64,000 nt of DNA from Castanea sativa (lineage: Eukaryota > Streptophyta > Magnoliopsida > Fagales > Fagaceae): the NCBI RefSeq assembly GCF_040712315.1, contig NC_134023.1, positions 19,234,078 to 19,298,077 of the forward strand, written 5' to 3'. Both the position numbers and the translations under genes were made by a program. Of the stretch, positions 36,301 through 47,887 are shown piece by piece (the first letter of the stretch is position 1; each line of letters opens with the position of its first letter). Below the pieces are notes generated by a model that was given only the letters and a program-made list of their open reading frames with translations, did not search any database and was not told the DNA's origin.

Positions 36301-39300
36301 CCAAGCAATTGATATGAACCAAGTAGGCTCCTTATCAAGTGACTAAATATTAAAAATTTCCATCTTTGTTCTTATGCTGTCTGGTTTTTCAGGATAATTA
36401 TTTGGAAGAAGCACTGAAATTTAGAAATATACTGCAAGAGTTTCATCCTCACCAAGGGAGGAGGCCTCCTACAATACTTGGTCTGAGGGAACACATATTC
36501 ACAGGAAGGTTCGATTTTTTTCTTGTGTTTTATGTTTCACTTACTGTGTCACATACCTAAGTGGTCACTACCATTCAATGGGAATATGAGTGATGGTCAA
36601 TTGAGTCGGATAAGAAACTCCAAGAAGTGTACAACTTCATGAGTTGCAGTGGTTGAAATGATATGTAAACCCCAAATAGGCTGTTGAATGAATTTAATAA
36701 TTTTTCACATTAAACAACAAATTCAAGAACACTCACTAAGCTCATGATAAGTTCAGTACCGTAGTTCAATATGGGAACTTAATTCTTGCTATGGTATAAG
36801 CATCATGACCATTTTATGGACTCCATGGGTGTTTAGATGTATAAAATATATCAATACAATGACTGGAATATAAAATATATGGCCTTGAGCATATATCATT
36901 TCAGGAGGAGGTTTTATCACTTTACAGGAGTAGTTTTTACTCCAACAATATAATGTGTTCCATGAAAATAATTTATTGAGAGAATAGTATTGGAAATTAG
37001 AATAATGGTCAAAATATTAAATTCATCATTTCCTAATATCTTAAACTTTTGGGACAAATTTTAGTTTATCATGATATCAGAGCAAGTGGTTTTGAGTTCA
37101 AACCCTATCTCTACTCTACCTCCCATTAAAAAAGATTAAAAATCACACATGTTGGGGGATAAGTGGGAATATGGGCCCACAGGTGGGGGAGTGTTAGAAC
37201 TTAAAATATTGGTTAAATGATTAAATTCACCATTTCATAATAACTTAAGCTTTAGGGATAAGTGGCAGTATATCAGATAGTAAATCCTTTGTTCTACTGC
37301 TTTTTCTCTTCTGTTTCTCCTCTAAGCTTTTTTTTTTTCATTATTATTTTTTCACTTTTCTTTCTCTTTCTGCTGAGAATTTCTTCATACATAAGCAAAC
37401 TTTTTTTTTTTCTAACTAGCTGGTGTAAGCACTAGGAATTCAGAAACACCTTTCTATGTGATCACTTCTAATGCAGGACTTAAAGATGATGACACTAGCG
37501 TGTATATGAACACCAAGTCTTTGTCAGTAGGCTTCTAAATGAATTGCTTTGTAATTTCTAGGCCTGAAAAATTATGACTTAGTCTGTTCACCTGTAAAAC
37601 CTTTGAATAATCTGTTTGAGTGAGTTACTAAATGCACTGGAAAGAATATCTGAATTTTTGTTTTATTGAGGTGTTTTTCAACCCAATGATATTTTAAAAC
37701 TGTTAATGGATAAGCTTCAAAGTGCATGACACATCTTGCTCAAGTTTTGTTGTTATTCTGACATTTGTGGAAGAAGGAAATTTATAATCATCAGCTTATA
37801 GTGAAACTATCGCCAACTAGCATTTATGTTATTTTAAATTGTATATGAAATATAATGATCTCTGAGAATTTATATTAGAAATATCAGAACTTATAGGCTG
37901 TCTTCTTTTTTCTATTCCACTGCAGTGTTTCTTCTCTAGCATGGTTCATGTCATATCAAGAGACCAGCTTTGTCACCATCGGTCAACGGATTCTTGCCAG
38001 TCCTCTCAGGTATGGGATACATCATTTCTGTGAGCTCATTCTTAGAAGACAAGGCATGCATGTGTACATGTGCATGTCTCTATGTTGGGTAGATTATTTG
38101 CTTGGTATGGTCAAGTAAGCATTGTCTAAGTGGTTTAATTTTTTTTTTTTGATAAGTAACGATAAAAATATATTAGAGAAGAACACAGCCCCGTACATAG
38201 GAAATGTACTAAAGAGGCAAAAACATCAAGAAACCAAATTACAATGATCAAGCAAAATAGGAAGGGAAAGACAAGAAAAAGATGGTAAAACTAAACACCA
38301 TTCCAGAAGAGTAAAAAAGAAAAAAGACTTAATCTCAAGAATGGACCGATCGCGACCCTCAAAACTTCTAGAATTCCGTTCCCGCCAGATACACCACATC
38401 AAACAGTGCGGCACCATCCTCCAAATCACTATATTGTGATGATGCCTGAAATTGCAAGCCCAACAATCCAATAGAATCTAAGTGGTTTAATTTTTAGTTA
38501 TCTTTGTAACCTCAAACAAGTTTGGTTGACTTGGTAATCTCAAAACAGCATAAACATTTACTGGTTATATATTTGCAACCATTATATATTCTTTTTAAGT
38601 ATTCTTAGATCCTTTGGTTGTATTTTTTAACTCAACTGCGCTTACCTATGTGCTCCTGCTTAGTTCTCATTCTTATAATTTTGTTCTAATATCAGGGTAC
38701 GATTCCACTATGGACATCCAGATGTATTTGATAGGATATTTCACATCACAAGAGGTGGTATAAGTAAAGCATCCAAAACAATTAACTTAAGTGAAGATGT
38801 TTTTGCAGGTAAGAATTACTGTAATATTACATTCCCAGCATATAGTCAAAATTGATTCACAGTTACATGCATCTGATCTCGTGTAGGATTTAATTCTACT
38901 TTACGACGGGGATGTATTACATATCATGAGTACATGCAAGTTGGGAAAGGTCGTGATGTAGGCCTAAATCAGATCTCAAAGTTTGAAGCCAAGGTAGCTA
39001 ATGGAAACAGTGAACAAACTATAAGTCGTGATGTACACCGCCTTGGACGGCAGTTTGATTTCTTCCGGATGCTATCTTGTTATTTCACAACTGTTGGGTT
39101 TTACTTCAGTAGCCTGGTAAACCATTTCACACTGCAAAAGCATCCCTTTATTTCTATTAGCATTAGTTAACTGATTACTTTTAAAGTTTCCTTTCCACCC
39201 CCCTGAGAAGATTACTTATTAAATTTCTTATCATGCAGAACTTCACTCCCTAAAATTATGTATCTACTAACATATCTGGCTTTACAAGGAAAATAGATTT

Positions 39301-41829
39301 GGCTAGGAATATGATAGCTGGAGTGAAAATTTGAAAAGATACTAATTATGTAATCAGAGAATACTTATATTAATATTGAGTTGCCAACATCCTTGATGTT
39401 CGTCAGTGCTTTGGTTTTCTACATATGCAGATGCATTGTGTAAAGGGGAAATGATGTATTGTAATATCCAAGTTGTGTGTTCTATTGAAGTCCATGTTTT
39501 TTTTTTCCCTTCATTATATGTGAAAATGTGAGTGTGCCTTTTGAGGGGTTGATACAACATTCTTATACGTTGCTTTTCTGTTCACTGTTGATGTCATTCT
39601 GTGGTTGACTTGAAATTTGCTTTACAAATCCACAGATATCAGTAATTGGAATTTATGTGTTCCTCTACGGACAGCTGTACCTTGTTCTTAGTGGGTTGGA
39701 GAAAGCACTTCTTATTGAGGCTAAAGTGCGGAACATACAATCCTTAAATACAGCTCTTGCCTCCCAATCATTTATTCAGCTTGGGCTCCTAACAGGCTTA
39801 CCAATGGTGATGGAGATTGGACTTGAGAAAGGGTTTCTTACAGCCATTAAAGATTTTATACTTATGCAATTGCAGCTGGCTTCTGTTTTCTTTACTTTCT
39901 CCCTTGGAACAAAAACTCATTATTATGGTCGAACAATTCTGCATGGGGGTGCTAAGTACAGACCCACTGGGCGTAAGGTCGTGGTATTTCACACTAGCTT
40001 CACTGAAAACTACAGATTGTATTCAAGAAGCCACTTTGTCAAAGGATTTGAAATATTGCTCTTGTTGATTGTCTATGATTTGTTTAGGAGGTCTTACGAG
40101 AGCAGCATGGCTTATGTGTTAATCACTTATTCTATTTGGTTCATGTCAATCACTTGGTTGTTTGCACCATTTCTTTTTAATCCCTCAGGGTTCAGTTGGG
40201 ACAAGATAGTTGATGACTGGAAAGATTGGAATAAGTGGATCAGGCAGCAGGGTGGTATAGGAGTTCAACAAGATAAAAGTTGGCAATCTTGGTGGGATGA
40301 TGAACAATCTCATCTTCGACGATCAGGGCTGGGTTCTAGGTTGATAGAAATACTTCTCTCTTTTCGGTTTTTCATATATCAATATGGTCTGGTCTATCAC
40401 CTTGACATATCCCAACAGAGCAAAAATTTTCTGGTGTATGTGCTTTCATGGGTTGTGATTCTTGCAGTTTTCCTACTATTCAAGGTAAACTCTTGCCTTG
40501 GCCTTTAACCAGAGAATTAGTCTATATGCTTTACTTAATCTTCTTGCATAATATGTTGTGTACATGAAATTCATCTCATAGTCTCAGTAGCTATTTTGGT
40601 TGAACTTATTGAAATTATTTGATTAGCAGAAATTACTTCATGAAGAAAACATGAAAAGTTAATAGTTTTAAAATTTTATAATTAGATTATTTACTTGAAA
40701 TCATTTCTGACCTATGAGATATTGGCGGCATTTGAGATTAGTGCATGTCTTAGATAATCTTTTTGGTGATTTGACACAAAGTCACAAACAAACATGCATG
40801 CTCTTTTGTCTTCAGATGCAATTGGAATTTTATGTTTTAATTACCACAGTTTACCAAATAACATATATATTTTTTAGATCCTGATTCTGGGAACTCTTCT
40901 TTAATATCTGAAGAACCACCTATTTATGGCGTGAATGTATGATGACAACATCATTCTGCAGACCTAGTTTCAAAACTTATCTGCAGACACTGTCTAAACC
41001 CAACTTATAGTCTTTATTCTGACCGCATCCTTGTAATGATGTTCTCCAGTGCACCAAAAGGTCAAGAAATTAAAATTTTCTTGCATATTAACCCAGGACT
41101 CATGTTATCTATTACAATAACGACCATATTTGACATAGAGCATTCCTGTAAGAGTGCACTACTTTTTTGTAAAATAATTCTTTTTGGCAACATCCAGTTG
41201 GCAATAAAAATTTTGTGATACAACCCTTTAGGTATACTTGTTTTCTTATACAATAGTTGCTATAACATCAGTGCATGATTTTCTCGAGTCAGTAACATAA
41301 TTGGGAATATACAATGCAGGCAGTCAACCTGGGAAGACAACTGTTCAGTGCTGATCATCACCTGTGGTTTAGACTATTCAAAGCATTCCTCTTCTTGGGT
41401 GTTCTGTCCATAATATTTACTCTTTCCAACATCTGTGATCTATCTTTGATGGATTTAATTGTGTGTTGTCTAGCATTTTTTCCGACCGGATGGGGTTTGA
41501 TATTGGTAAGCTTGTGTTGGAAGGAAACTTTTTTCTGGGCACATTTGTTCTTGATTGGTCATTTGTCAACTGATAGTTTCATTTTTTTTTTTTTTCAGAT
41601 TGCACAAGCTGTGAGGCCCAAGATAGAGAATACTGTATTGTGGTACTTCATCCGTGTACTTGCTAAAGCTTTTGACTATGGAATGGGTGTCGTTCTTTTA
41701 GCACCAATAGCTATTTTGGCGTGGCTCCCAATCATATCTGCATTCCAGACTCGTTTCCTTTTCAATGAAGCATACAGAAGGCACTTGCAAATCAAACCAA
41801 TTCTTGCAGGGAAAAAGAAGCAAAAATAA
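20538..41829 (+). CDS. CALS8-like: Callose synthase (1,3-beta-glucan synthase), CALS8/GSL4-like, 41 exons
   Basis: Makes callose from UDP-glucose at the plasma membrane. Exons (all GT-AG, phases close): 20538-20790, 21643-21743, 22692-22810, 22920-23007, 23171-23269, 23406-23525, 23706-23798, 23874-23965, 24270-24396, 25829-25966, 26080-26156, 26236-26395, 27287-27412, 27504-27621, 28762-29090, 29720-29772, 29859-29919, 30781-30862, 30959-31008, 31231-31317, 31381-31512, 31599-31693, 31781-31865, 31947-32107, 32349-32472, 32575-32666, 32783-32918, 33311-33462, 34935-35041, 35135-35326, 35435-35503, 35685-35853, 35961-36072, 36203-36322, 36393-36508, 37926-38009, 38696-38808, 38887-39116, 39636-40484, 41320-41505, 41599-41829. 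Product 1975 aa, the usual family length. Vta1-like N-terminus (about 40-200), FKS1 domain 1 (about 300-410, LIWGEAANLRFMPEC), first membrane cluster (about 505-800), cytosolic GT48 catalytic loop (from about 1000; RPTG at about 1663-1666), second membrane cluster to the C-terminus. The N-terminal block ESERLPPTLESGIQRFLRVA recalls Arabidopsis CALS8; subfamily assignment is from memory. Only the exon 26 start was ambiguous. No stop or frameshift: probably functional. Confidence 0.93.
21418..21521. mobile_element. 104-bp hairpin MITE in callose synthase intron 1
   Basis: Nearly a complete palindrome. The left arm runs from ATTATTCA through CAATGTTCTCTCCTCTC and the right arm is its complement (GAGAGGAGAGAACATTG ... 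TGAATAAT), with a short centre around 21465-21480. Such foldback MITEs are non-coding and can yield small RNAs if transcribed, as an intron would be. Confidence 0.6.
25116..25204 (+). repeat. TRIM-like LTR plus primer-binding site, relic in intron 9
   Basis: The sequence aligns with the LTR of the element at 36988-37275 (shared ATTGAATTCATCATTT, AAGTTTTTGGG, TTTATCA). It is followed at 25193 by TGGTATCAAATC, close to the initiator Met-tRNA primer site TGGTATCAGAGC. No second LTR was found, so this is a decayed fragment. Confidence 0.4.
30279..30307. repeat. (CT)n microsatellite in intron 17
   Basis: About 14 CT units in the callose synthase intron between exons 17 and 18. Confidence 0.85.
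35200..35280 (+). repeat. In-frame 27-bp triplication in callose synthase exon 30
   Basis: Three consecutive 27-bp units (35200-35226, 35227-35253, 35254-35280) encode ESKEELREE, ESKEQLGEE and EPKEELREE. Together they add a highly charged, Glu-rich stretch to the cytosolic loop just before the conserved RNWASFRGQTLSRT motif. The Arabidopsis CALS8 protein, as I recall it, has only a short acidic stretch here. Confidence 0.85.
36988..37275 (+). mobile_element. 288-bp TRIM retrotransposon in intron 35
   Basis: Two 84-bp direct repeats (36988-37071 and 37192-37275) align without gaps and both end in TATCA. Right after the first lies TGATATCAGAGC (37072-37083), one base from the initiator Met-tRNA primer site TGGTATCAGAGC. 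Just before the second is a purine tract, AGGTGGGGGAG (about 37181-37191). Flanking pentamers AATAG and GATAG differ at one base. The unit has all the parts of a terminal-repeat retrotransposon in miniature and no coding capacity. Confidence 0.75.
38144..38476 (-). mobile_element. 5'-truncated LINE in intron 36
   Basis: A 19-bp direct repeat, TCTAAGTGGTTTAATTTTT, flanks it (38125-38143, 38477-38495), and a T-run at the left marks the poly(A) tail. On the minus strand 38226-38471 encodes the conserved end of plant LINE ORF2 (MVPHCLMWCIWRERNSR). Only about the last 330 bp were inserted, the usual result of incomplete reverse transcription. Confidence 0.85.
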
Positions 41830-42345
41830 TTTTTTTGGAATTGGAAGCTGATGCTGAGTTTATAGTATATATGTAAAGTCATGTTAATACTAACAAACCC
41901 CCATAGACATTTAACATGTGTAAGAAGTATTACAAAATATGTAATCACTCAAAATTAACAATTCACCTGATAGAAATATGAGTTCAAATGTCGAAAACCT
42001 TATTTTTATTTTTAGAAGATATTGAATTAAAGTAAAGTTACAAAATAAAGCATTTTTTAGTCATAATTTTTTTTTTTTACTTAAGCATTTATTATATTTA
42101 ACTTGGCCCTCCTTGGAAAATATTCTTGACTCTGCCGTTGCACCCAATCAAAAGGAATAGTAAAATGTTTGTTTTCTTGGTTATCAAAATTTTACACTTC
42201 GTCAATTCAGTTATGAAAAAAAAAAAGTGAGAAATAAGTACAGGATAGCTATATATATTGGCGTCATAATATACCTGTATTGCTGTATCTAAACAACCAT
42301 ATGTATCACTACATTGCTAGATGCTAGTTTAAACAGATTAAAACA
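41830..42345. other. Callose synthase 3' flank
   Basis: Contains the presumed 3' UTR. AATAAAG-like signals occur near 42045, but no poly(A) site can be fixed. No other gene seen. Confidence 0.4.
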
Positions 42346-42422
42346 AAGTTCTTGTCTATGGCCACAATGATGGTGCCATTGTCAATGACACCCTCATACA
42401 CATTCCCAAAACCACCTCGGCC

Positions 42423-43270
42423 TAGGGCCGGCCCTAGGCTTAGGCCAATTAGGCCATTGCATAGGGCCCCCTTACTAGAGAAGGCCCCAAATTTGGAGGC
42501 AAATTTTTTTTATTTTTTATATATAAATATTTTTGAAAGATATTAAAATATTTTAGTTTACCTTTTTTTTTCACTATTATGAAGGCTTACAGAATTAAGT
42601 AATGCTAGAGATAGAGATAAGACAAATTTAAATAAATAGGTCTTACAAATAGACGTGTTACTAATCACAAATAATTCAAATAGGAAAATGTTAAAAATAC
42701 TATAAATTTTACTGCATAAATTTTATTTATTTAATTATTTTTATACAAGATAAAAATTCTACTCTAACTTAATTTAAGTATATATGTGTGCGAAATTCTC
42801 TTCTAGAGACTTAAATCTCGGCAATTGCCCCCCACACCCCACACCTCGCAAGAACTTATACTTGTAGAGTGATCACTACACCAAGGGTGCATGGTGGTCT
42901 CCATAACTTTTATAATTTTATGTGACAATGAAAATGATAAGTAGATTTTAATAAACTATTGAGTGCATTTTTGAATTAATATTTGTGATTGGTGATATAT
43001 CTTTGTAATTCTCATATTGTAAATTTTATAATATTTCTAGTATTTTTATAAGCCTCATGTCATTGATCACATTTATTACAATACCAGTTTGTAATAAAAT
43101 TTGTCATAACTTCAGCATTTTCTCAACAAAAAAAAAAATCATATTAGAAAGTAAAAAGAATGGATTTTTAAGAAATTATTATATAAAATTCTAGTTAAAT
43201 ATTATTTAAGTCATAAAGGCCCCATTTGAAGATTTCGCCTTAGGCCTCCGAAATGCTTGGACCGGCCCTG
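42423..43270. mobile_element. hAT-type element inserted in the kinase glycine loop
   Basis: Ends TAGGGCCGGCCC and the complement of CAGGGCCGGTCC fit hAT termini. A perfect 8-bp duplication, CCTCGGCC, flanks it (42415-42422, 43271-43278). Interior AT-rich and non-coding; it contains a SINE at 42727-42901. The target octamer falls in codons of the Gly-rich ATP loop of the receptor kinase pseudogene. Confidence 0.85.
42727..42901 (-). mobile_element. SINE, second family, copy 3, nested in hAT
   Basis: Minus-strand head GGTGTAGTGATCACTC, box B-like GAGATTTAAGTCTC and body AGAGTAGAATTTTTATCTTG match the copies at 3.7 and 18.3 kb. Twelve-base duplications CATAAATTTTAT (42715-42726) and CATAACTTTTAT (42902-42913) differ at one base. 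Confidence 0.75.
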
Positions 43271-43747
43271 CCTCGGCCGACAATAAGTTCTTCTTGGAAG
43301 TTGTTGATTGCTGTACTGATTTTTTTCTAGTGAGAAGTGGAGGCATAGTTCTTCAGGCAACGAGCTTTGCCCATTCTAACTTTCCTTTGTATGAATAAGG
43401 CCAGCACCAGAACCATGCAACACACTGAAGTGAGTACGACTAAGAAGCACACGCAGCCTCCGATGGCAATGATTATTGTTTTCTTTGTTTTGGACGAGGT
43501 TGCAGGTAGAAAAGGCACCATTTCAGGACTTGGATACAGCAAGGTTACCATCTGCGTTACTCAGTTTGAACACTTCCACACCGTTTAAAATGGCATCAAA
43601 GTGAGAGCCTGAAGACTCTGAATAACGAGGGTGTAGATCAATGAAAAGATTATGCTTCTTGTCCTCAACTCCCTTCTTTCAGATCATTACTACGTAGTCC
43701 TTGTAACATGGCGTACCCTTTTTGTCAGTCCACAATATTACATCAGC

Positions 43748-44253
43748 CGGCAGGGGCGGAGCTATAGCAAGGCATGGCCCCCCAAAATTTTAAAAAATTA
43801 TTTTATAATATGTGTAAGTATTAAAAACTTTAAATATTTAGCTACAAAAATAGAAATTGACCCCCCAAATGTTTGAGTTAATCCAATGATGCTCTTAAAA
43901 GCCAATAGAATTTGTCAATTGGTCCGGTAGTTATTGAGACAATATAGTTTTTGTTTTCTTTAATTTTTTGTACATATTTAATATCAAACTAGACAATTTT
44001 TGTATAGTATTAGAGTTTAAAAAATGATAAGTTCCCCTAAGAAATTATCTTGTGAATATATGTGTGTGTGAAAGTTGTTAATTTTATATACAATATATTT
44101 ATAAATTATGATTTACTCTAGTATCAAAAAATATTAATGTTTATATCTGTGTGTATGCGTTTACGCATGTATGTGATAGTTTACTTAACTCGAGACTAAT
44201 ATATTAGTAGCAAAATTTGGCCACCCCAAACAAAAAATCCTAGCTCCACCCCT
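43748..44253. mobile_element. Second hAT-type MITE in the receptor kinase pseudogene
   Basis: Terminal repeats CAGGGGCGGAGCTA / TAGCTCCACCCCT are near-perfect. The octamer ACATCAGC flanks it (43740-43747, 44254-44261); three extra bases (CGG) sit before the left repeat. Removing it rejoins the ectodomain reading SADVILW. Non-coding interior. Confidence 0.7.
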
Positions 44254-44440
44254 ACATCAGCGCTCACTTCTGCTAACAGATAGTCTATATAGATAATGAA
44301 TCACCTTTTGCCTAGGAAGTTTATTTGGGGGTTTGTTTCACAGAAATGGAGCCTCACCAAGTAATTGAATCCCAAATCAATGGGTATGAAAGCCCAAGTA
44401 GCAGAATTGCAGAGCTTGAAGAAGAAGACATTGTTCCAAT

Positions 44441-45618
44441 GGTAACACCAAAAATGTGTCGTTTAAACAAATAGCCCGAACTGTGTCTCGCTTAAAGAGA
44501 AAAGATGCCGTCTCTCAATAAAACGCTGCCCATTTTTGGTTAGTTTAAGAGTCTGTTTGGAACGGCTTATTTAGTTGAAACTGAAAATTTTTTGTTAGAT
44601 AAAGCTAAAAAAACTATAAATAAGGTTAAAAAGTAATTGTAATAGTAAAGTAAAACTCATGAATAATACCAAAAAGTGCAATAAAACTCATGAATAATAG
44701 TAAAAATAAACTAAATCATAAATATATATTTTAAAAAAAAAAACTAGTTTGTAAGACTTAAACGGTGTCGTTTTGAGTAATGCGTATTAAGTCAGTTATT
44801 GTTCATACGTATGCACGTGAGAAAGCCGACGTTGCCATTGTTCATACGTGTGCATGTGATTTTCACAGTAACAAAGCCGAGCTTGTTGACTTATTTGGAC
44901 CAACTCTTTTCATTATTGTGGTCTCCATTGGGTTCGAACTGCAAGTGGCTGTTTCATGGATTACCGAAAAAAATTGAGGTATTCTTGAGTTTATTCTCTT
45001 GTAAATTGTAGAGAGAAGCATCATTTCATGAGAGGGGTGTGAAAATCTTGGGAGGATTTAGCAATGTACATTGTTGGGAAATTTAGACCCCCGTTCATAG
45101 TATTAACAAGTTTTAAAGCCAATTTGTTAATTAAATATATTGTGAATATTCCATTGTTTAAAAAAAAAATCAAAATCAATATCAAGCACAATGGAATAGA
45201 AAATAATACAAGATATGATAATACATGAAAACCAATTAAAAAAATTAGTTCATAGTAAAAAAAATTGGGAGATCTAGTAACAATCCACTATAGTAAAGAG
45301 AAATTTAAGATTTAGTAAAAAACCTTTGCCCCTAAACCATATATTACTAGTAAATGAACTTATAGTAGAAACCTTCTACTTTATTAGAATCTTTGAACTC
45401 TTCAATATATGAATGTCTTGATAGACGATGCACCTACAATCACAACTAGAACCTCTGATTGACTCTAAGAACTTCTTGAAGGTTTTTTCTATAGAAGCAA
45501 GTTTGTGATTGTTGCTATGGCTTTATTGCTTCTTCACCAAACGATCTTCAGATTTACTTTTTTTTTATAAGCATCTTCAGATTTACTTAGTTACAAAAAC
45601 CCTAGCCACACAAATGAA

Positions 45619-45703
<85 letters not shown>

Positions 45704-47880
45704 AGCCTTCTAATAGATGGCTTATAACATCCTTTAAATACAAGTTCAAATAGATCTCAAATCGGGCATAAAACAGACAACTTATGAGCCTTTTTACATT
45801 GCTATTTTTTGCTGAAACGTGAAGTCAATAAATTAAAAGATATCGAGGATGTATCGAGCTAGTTTTCGAGATTTACAAAAGGTGGCCTAGAAGGGCTCGA
45901 TAGATTATGGAAGTAGAGAGGCACATGCTAAAAATGCATGTTTCTTGAACTTTTATTGAGTAGACTTTGTGTCTTCAACTTAATCTTCAATTACAACTTT
46001 AAGACACATTAAAACTCAATAAAAGACACATAATTTGACATGGTTTGACGATACCAAGAGTAATTAAGGATGAGCCTGACATACATCAACTAAGAGTAAT
46101 TAAAGAGTTCTCAATAATTCGAAACTAATCACAACTCCAAAGTGCTTAAATCGCTTTAAAAAAATGTTGAAAAGGTATCATACACTTATGTGCCTTGTGT
46201 TTGTCTGGAGTTTTAATCGTGCACAAATTGGTTCAGTAGAAGAACCCAATCATAATAACCACAAGTCAAGCTTTTGAAACTCAAAACTTATAGAGGGAAT
46301 TTATCAAACACTTTACATGCAAAAAATACATGCTTACATCATTTAAACAATTCCATAGTTAACATCAAAACAACAAATTCATCTCAACACACCTAAAACA
46401 CACTTTAAAAGGGTTTGTTCCTTCCTCTATTTGACCATGGCGTCCAAACCCCAAGGTTGAACACCATAATACCATATATCACACACCCACCTCAAAAGCA
46501 ATAATCACAGCCCATGACCCCAAAAATAATTTACTTAGAATCATAAACAAGCTTTGATTCAAGTAAAGAGACTTGAACAAGCCCAAAACCAAAAGGATTA
46601 TTGAGATTTGACCTTAATCCATTACTTGACTTCTCCAGAATAAGTAGAAGACCATCTCTAGCAAAAGTCGAAGACCCATATCGGTGAGTTTTTGTTTTCG
46701 TTTCTCACTAAACATATCACCGAATCTAAAAACCAGTTTTCACTAAACATATCGCCGAATCTAAAAACCAGTTTGGTCGGCATACAATGTTGTTTTATTT
46801 TCCACACTCTCCGGGAAAACATAGACTATGATCGGTCTCTTTGCTATTAAAAAAAAAACTCTGTTTCATCTGATTTTTACAACTTGGTCAAAACTATCAT
46901 CATGCTCTGTTTGAGTGTCTGTTTGGAATTTTTTGTTGTTGAAGTGGTGGTGGAATCTTCACTGATTATGGGCATTTACAAATGTATTTGTAGTGGTTGG
47001 CATTTCATTTTCTCCATTATTGGAAATTGGGAATATGAAAAATATTGGGTTTTTCTTGAAGTGCAAGATTATTTAATCTAATACTAATATTTTGGTGCTT
47101 CAACCATGTCATGCAAAAATAACTAATATTGGAACCTAGATTGCTAGAAACTGGAGAGTGAGATTGTTCATTTTTGTTTGGGATGCACACTTTGTAATTT
47201 GTACTTAAGACATTAGTACTTTGTATACTCAGTGATTAATACTCAATAAGGGATGTACGCATTATGATTAGTGCTTAATAGATTGATTTACTTGGTGCCC
47301 AACCTTACTCTTAAAAATGTGACAAATTGTTCATTTGTTTGTGATTTTGTTGGGAACTATTTGTTGGTGAAATGGTTGTTGTTGGTCTGCAATTGTTGAG
47401 TGAATTGGATTTTGCCTCCGCATCATGATTAATCTCCATACTATCATCACAGAAATATTGCAATGTGTAGTGAAAGTAAAATATAAGGTTCACCATGCCT
47501 GGCCTTCTGCTAATGCCATCCCTACTTTAGTAAAGGTGGAAGTCTGAAGAATTTGGTATTGTCAATAGTTGTTGGTAGTATACTTGAGTTTCATAATCTA
47601 TAAAAATGGCTGGAATTATATGTGGATTTCAGTTATATGTAGGAGCTTATTGTCATGGATTTGATTATGCATATATTTATCAGACATGCTATGCCTAACC
47701 AATACATATTACAGCAGGAATTTGCCAAACGATTTTCCCTTTTTGATGACGAATTTGTTTGTTGAGTTGAGGTCCCACTTCAAGAATGGCCTGGTCAATC
47801 ATTCTTTTGCTGCCTCTGTGGTATTTGTTTCTTTTTACTATAATTGTTTATTTTGTGCTATGTGTAGAGGCTGTGGTGTT
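44441..47880. other. AT-rich spacer
   Basis: No gene recognised. 44545-44700 begins GTCTGTTTGGAACGGCTTA and resembles TTTGG-type MITE ends. The rest has only short frames without domain content. Confidence 0.45.
45623..45700. repeat. (TC)39 microsatellite
   Basis: An uninterrupted TC tract of about 78 bp, the longest perfect dinucleotide run in the window. Confidence 0.95.
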
Positions 47881-47887
47881 TGAACTA

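Larger units (their letters stand above)
42346..44440 (-). pseudogene. FERONIA-like (CrRLK1L) receptor kinase pseudogene
   Basis: Three pieces read in order on the minus strand. 44440-44262 encodes part of a malectin-like ectodomain (GFNYLVRLHFCE). 43747-43279 continues it (SADVILWTDKKG, then FKLSNADGNLAVSKS), then a transmembrane segment (IIIAIGGCVCFLVVLTSVCC) and the start of a kinase (STAINNFQEELIVGRG). 42422-42346 continues GGFGNVYEGVIDNGT and ends after the beta-3 lysine region. Two hAT elements split it; in-frame TGA codons lie in the ectodomain (after the GKR and YVVMI motifs) and before the membrane segment. Most of the kinase and signal peptide are absent. Confidence 0.75.

Noticed and set aside
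42346..44440. Functional FERONIA-like receptor kinase gene
   Set aside because: In-frame stops, two transposon insertions and loss of most of the kinase rule it out.
45500..45727. Leu/Ser repeat protein over the TC microsatellite
   Set aside because: It comes entirely from translating (TC)n.
46884..47081. Small hydrophobic plus-strand frame as a membrane peptide gene
   Set aside because: No start context, domain or flanking gene structure; T-rich DNA gives such frames by chance.
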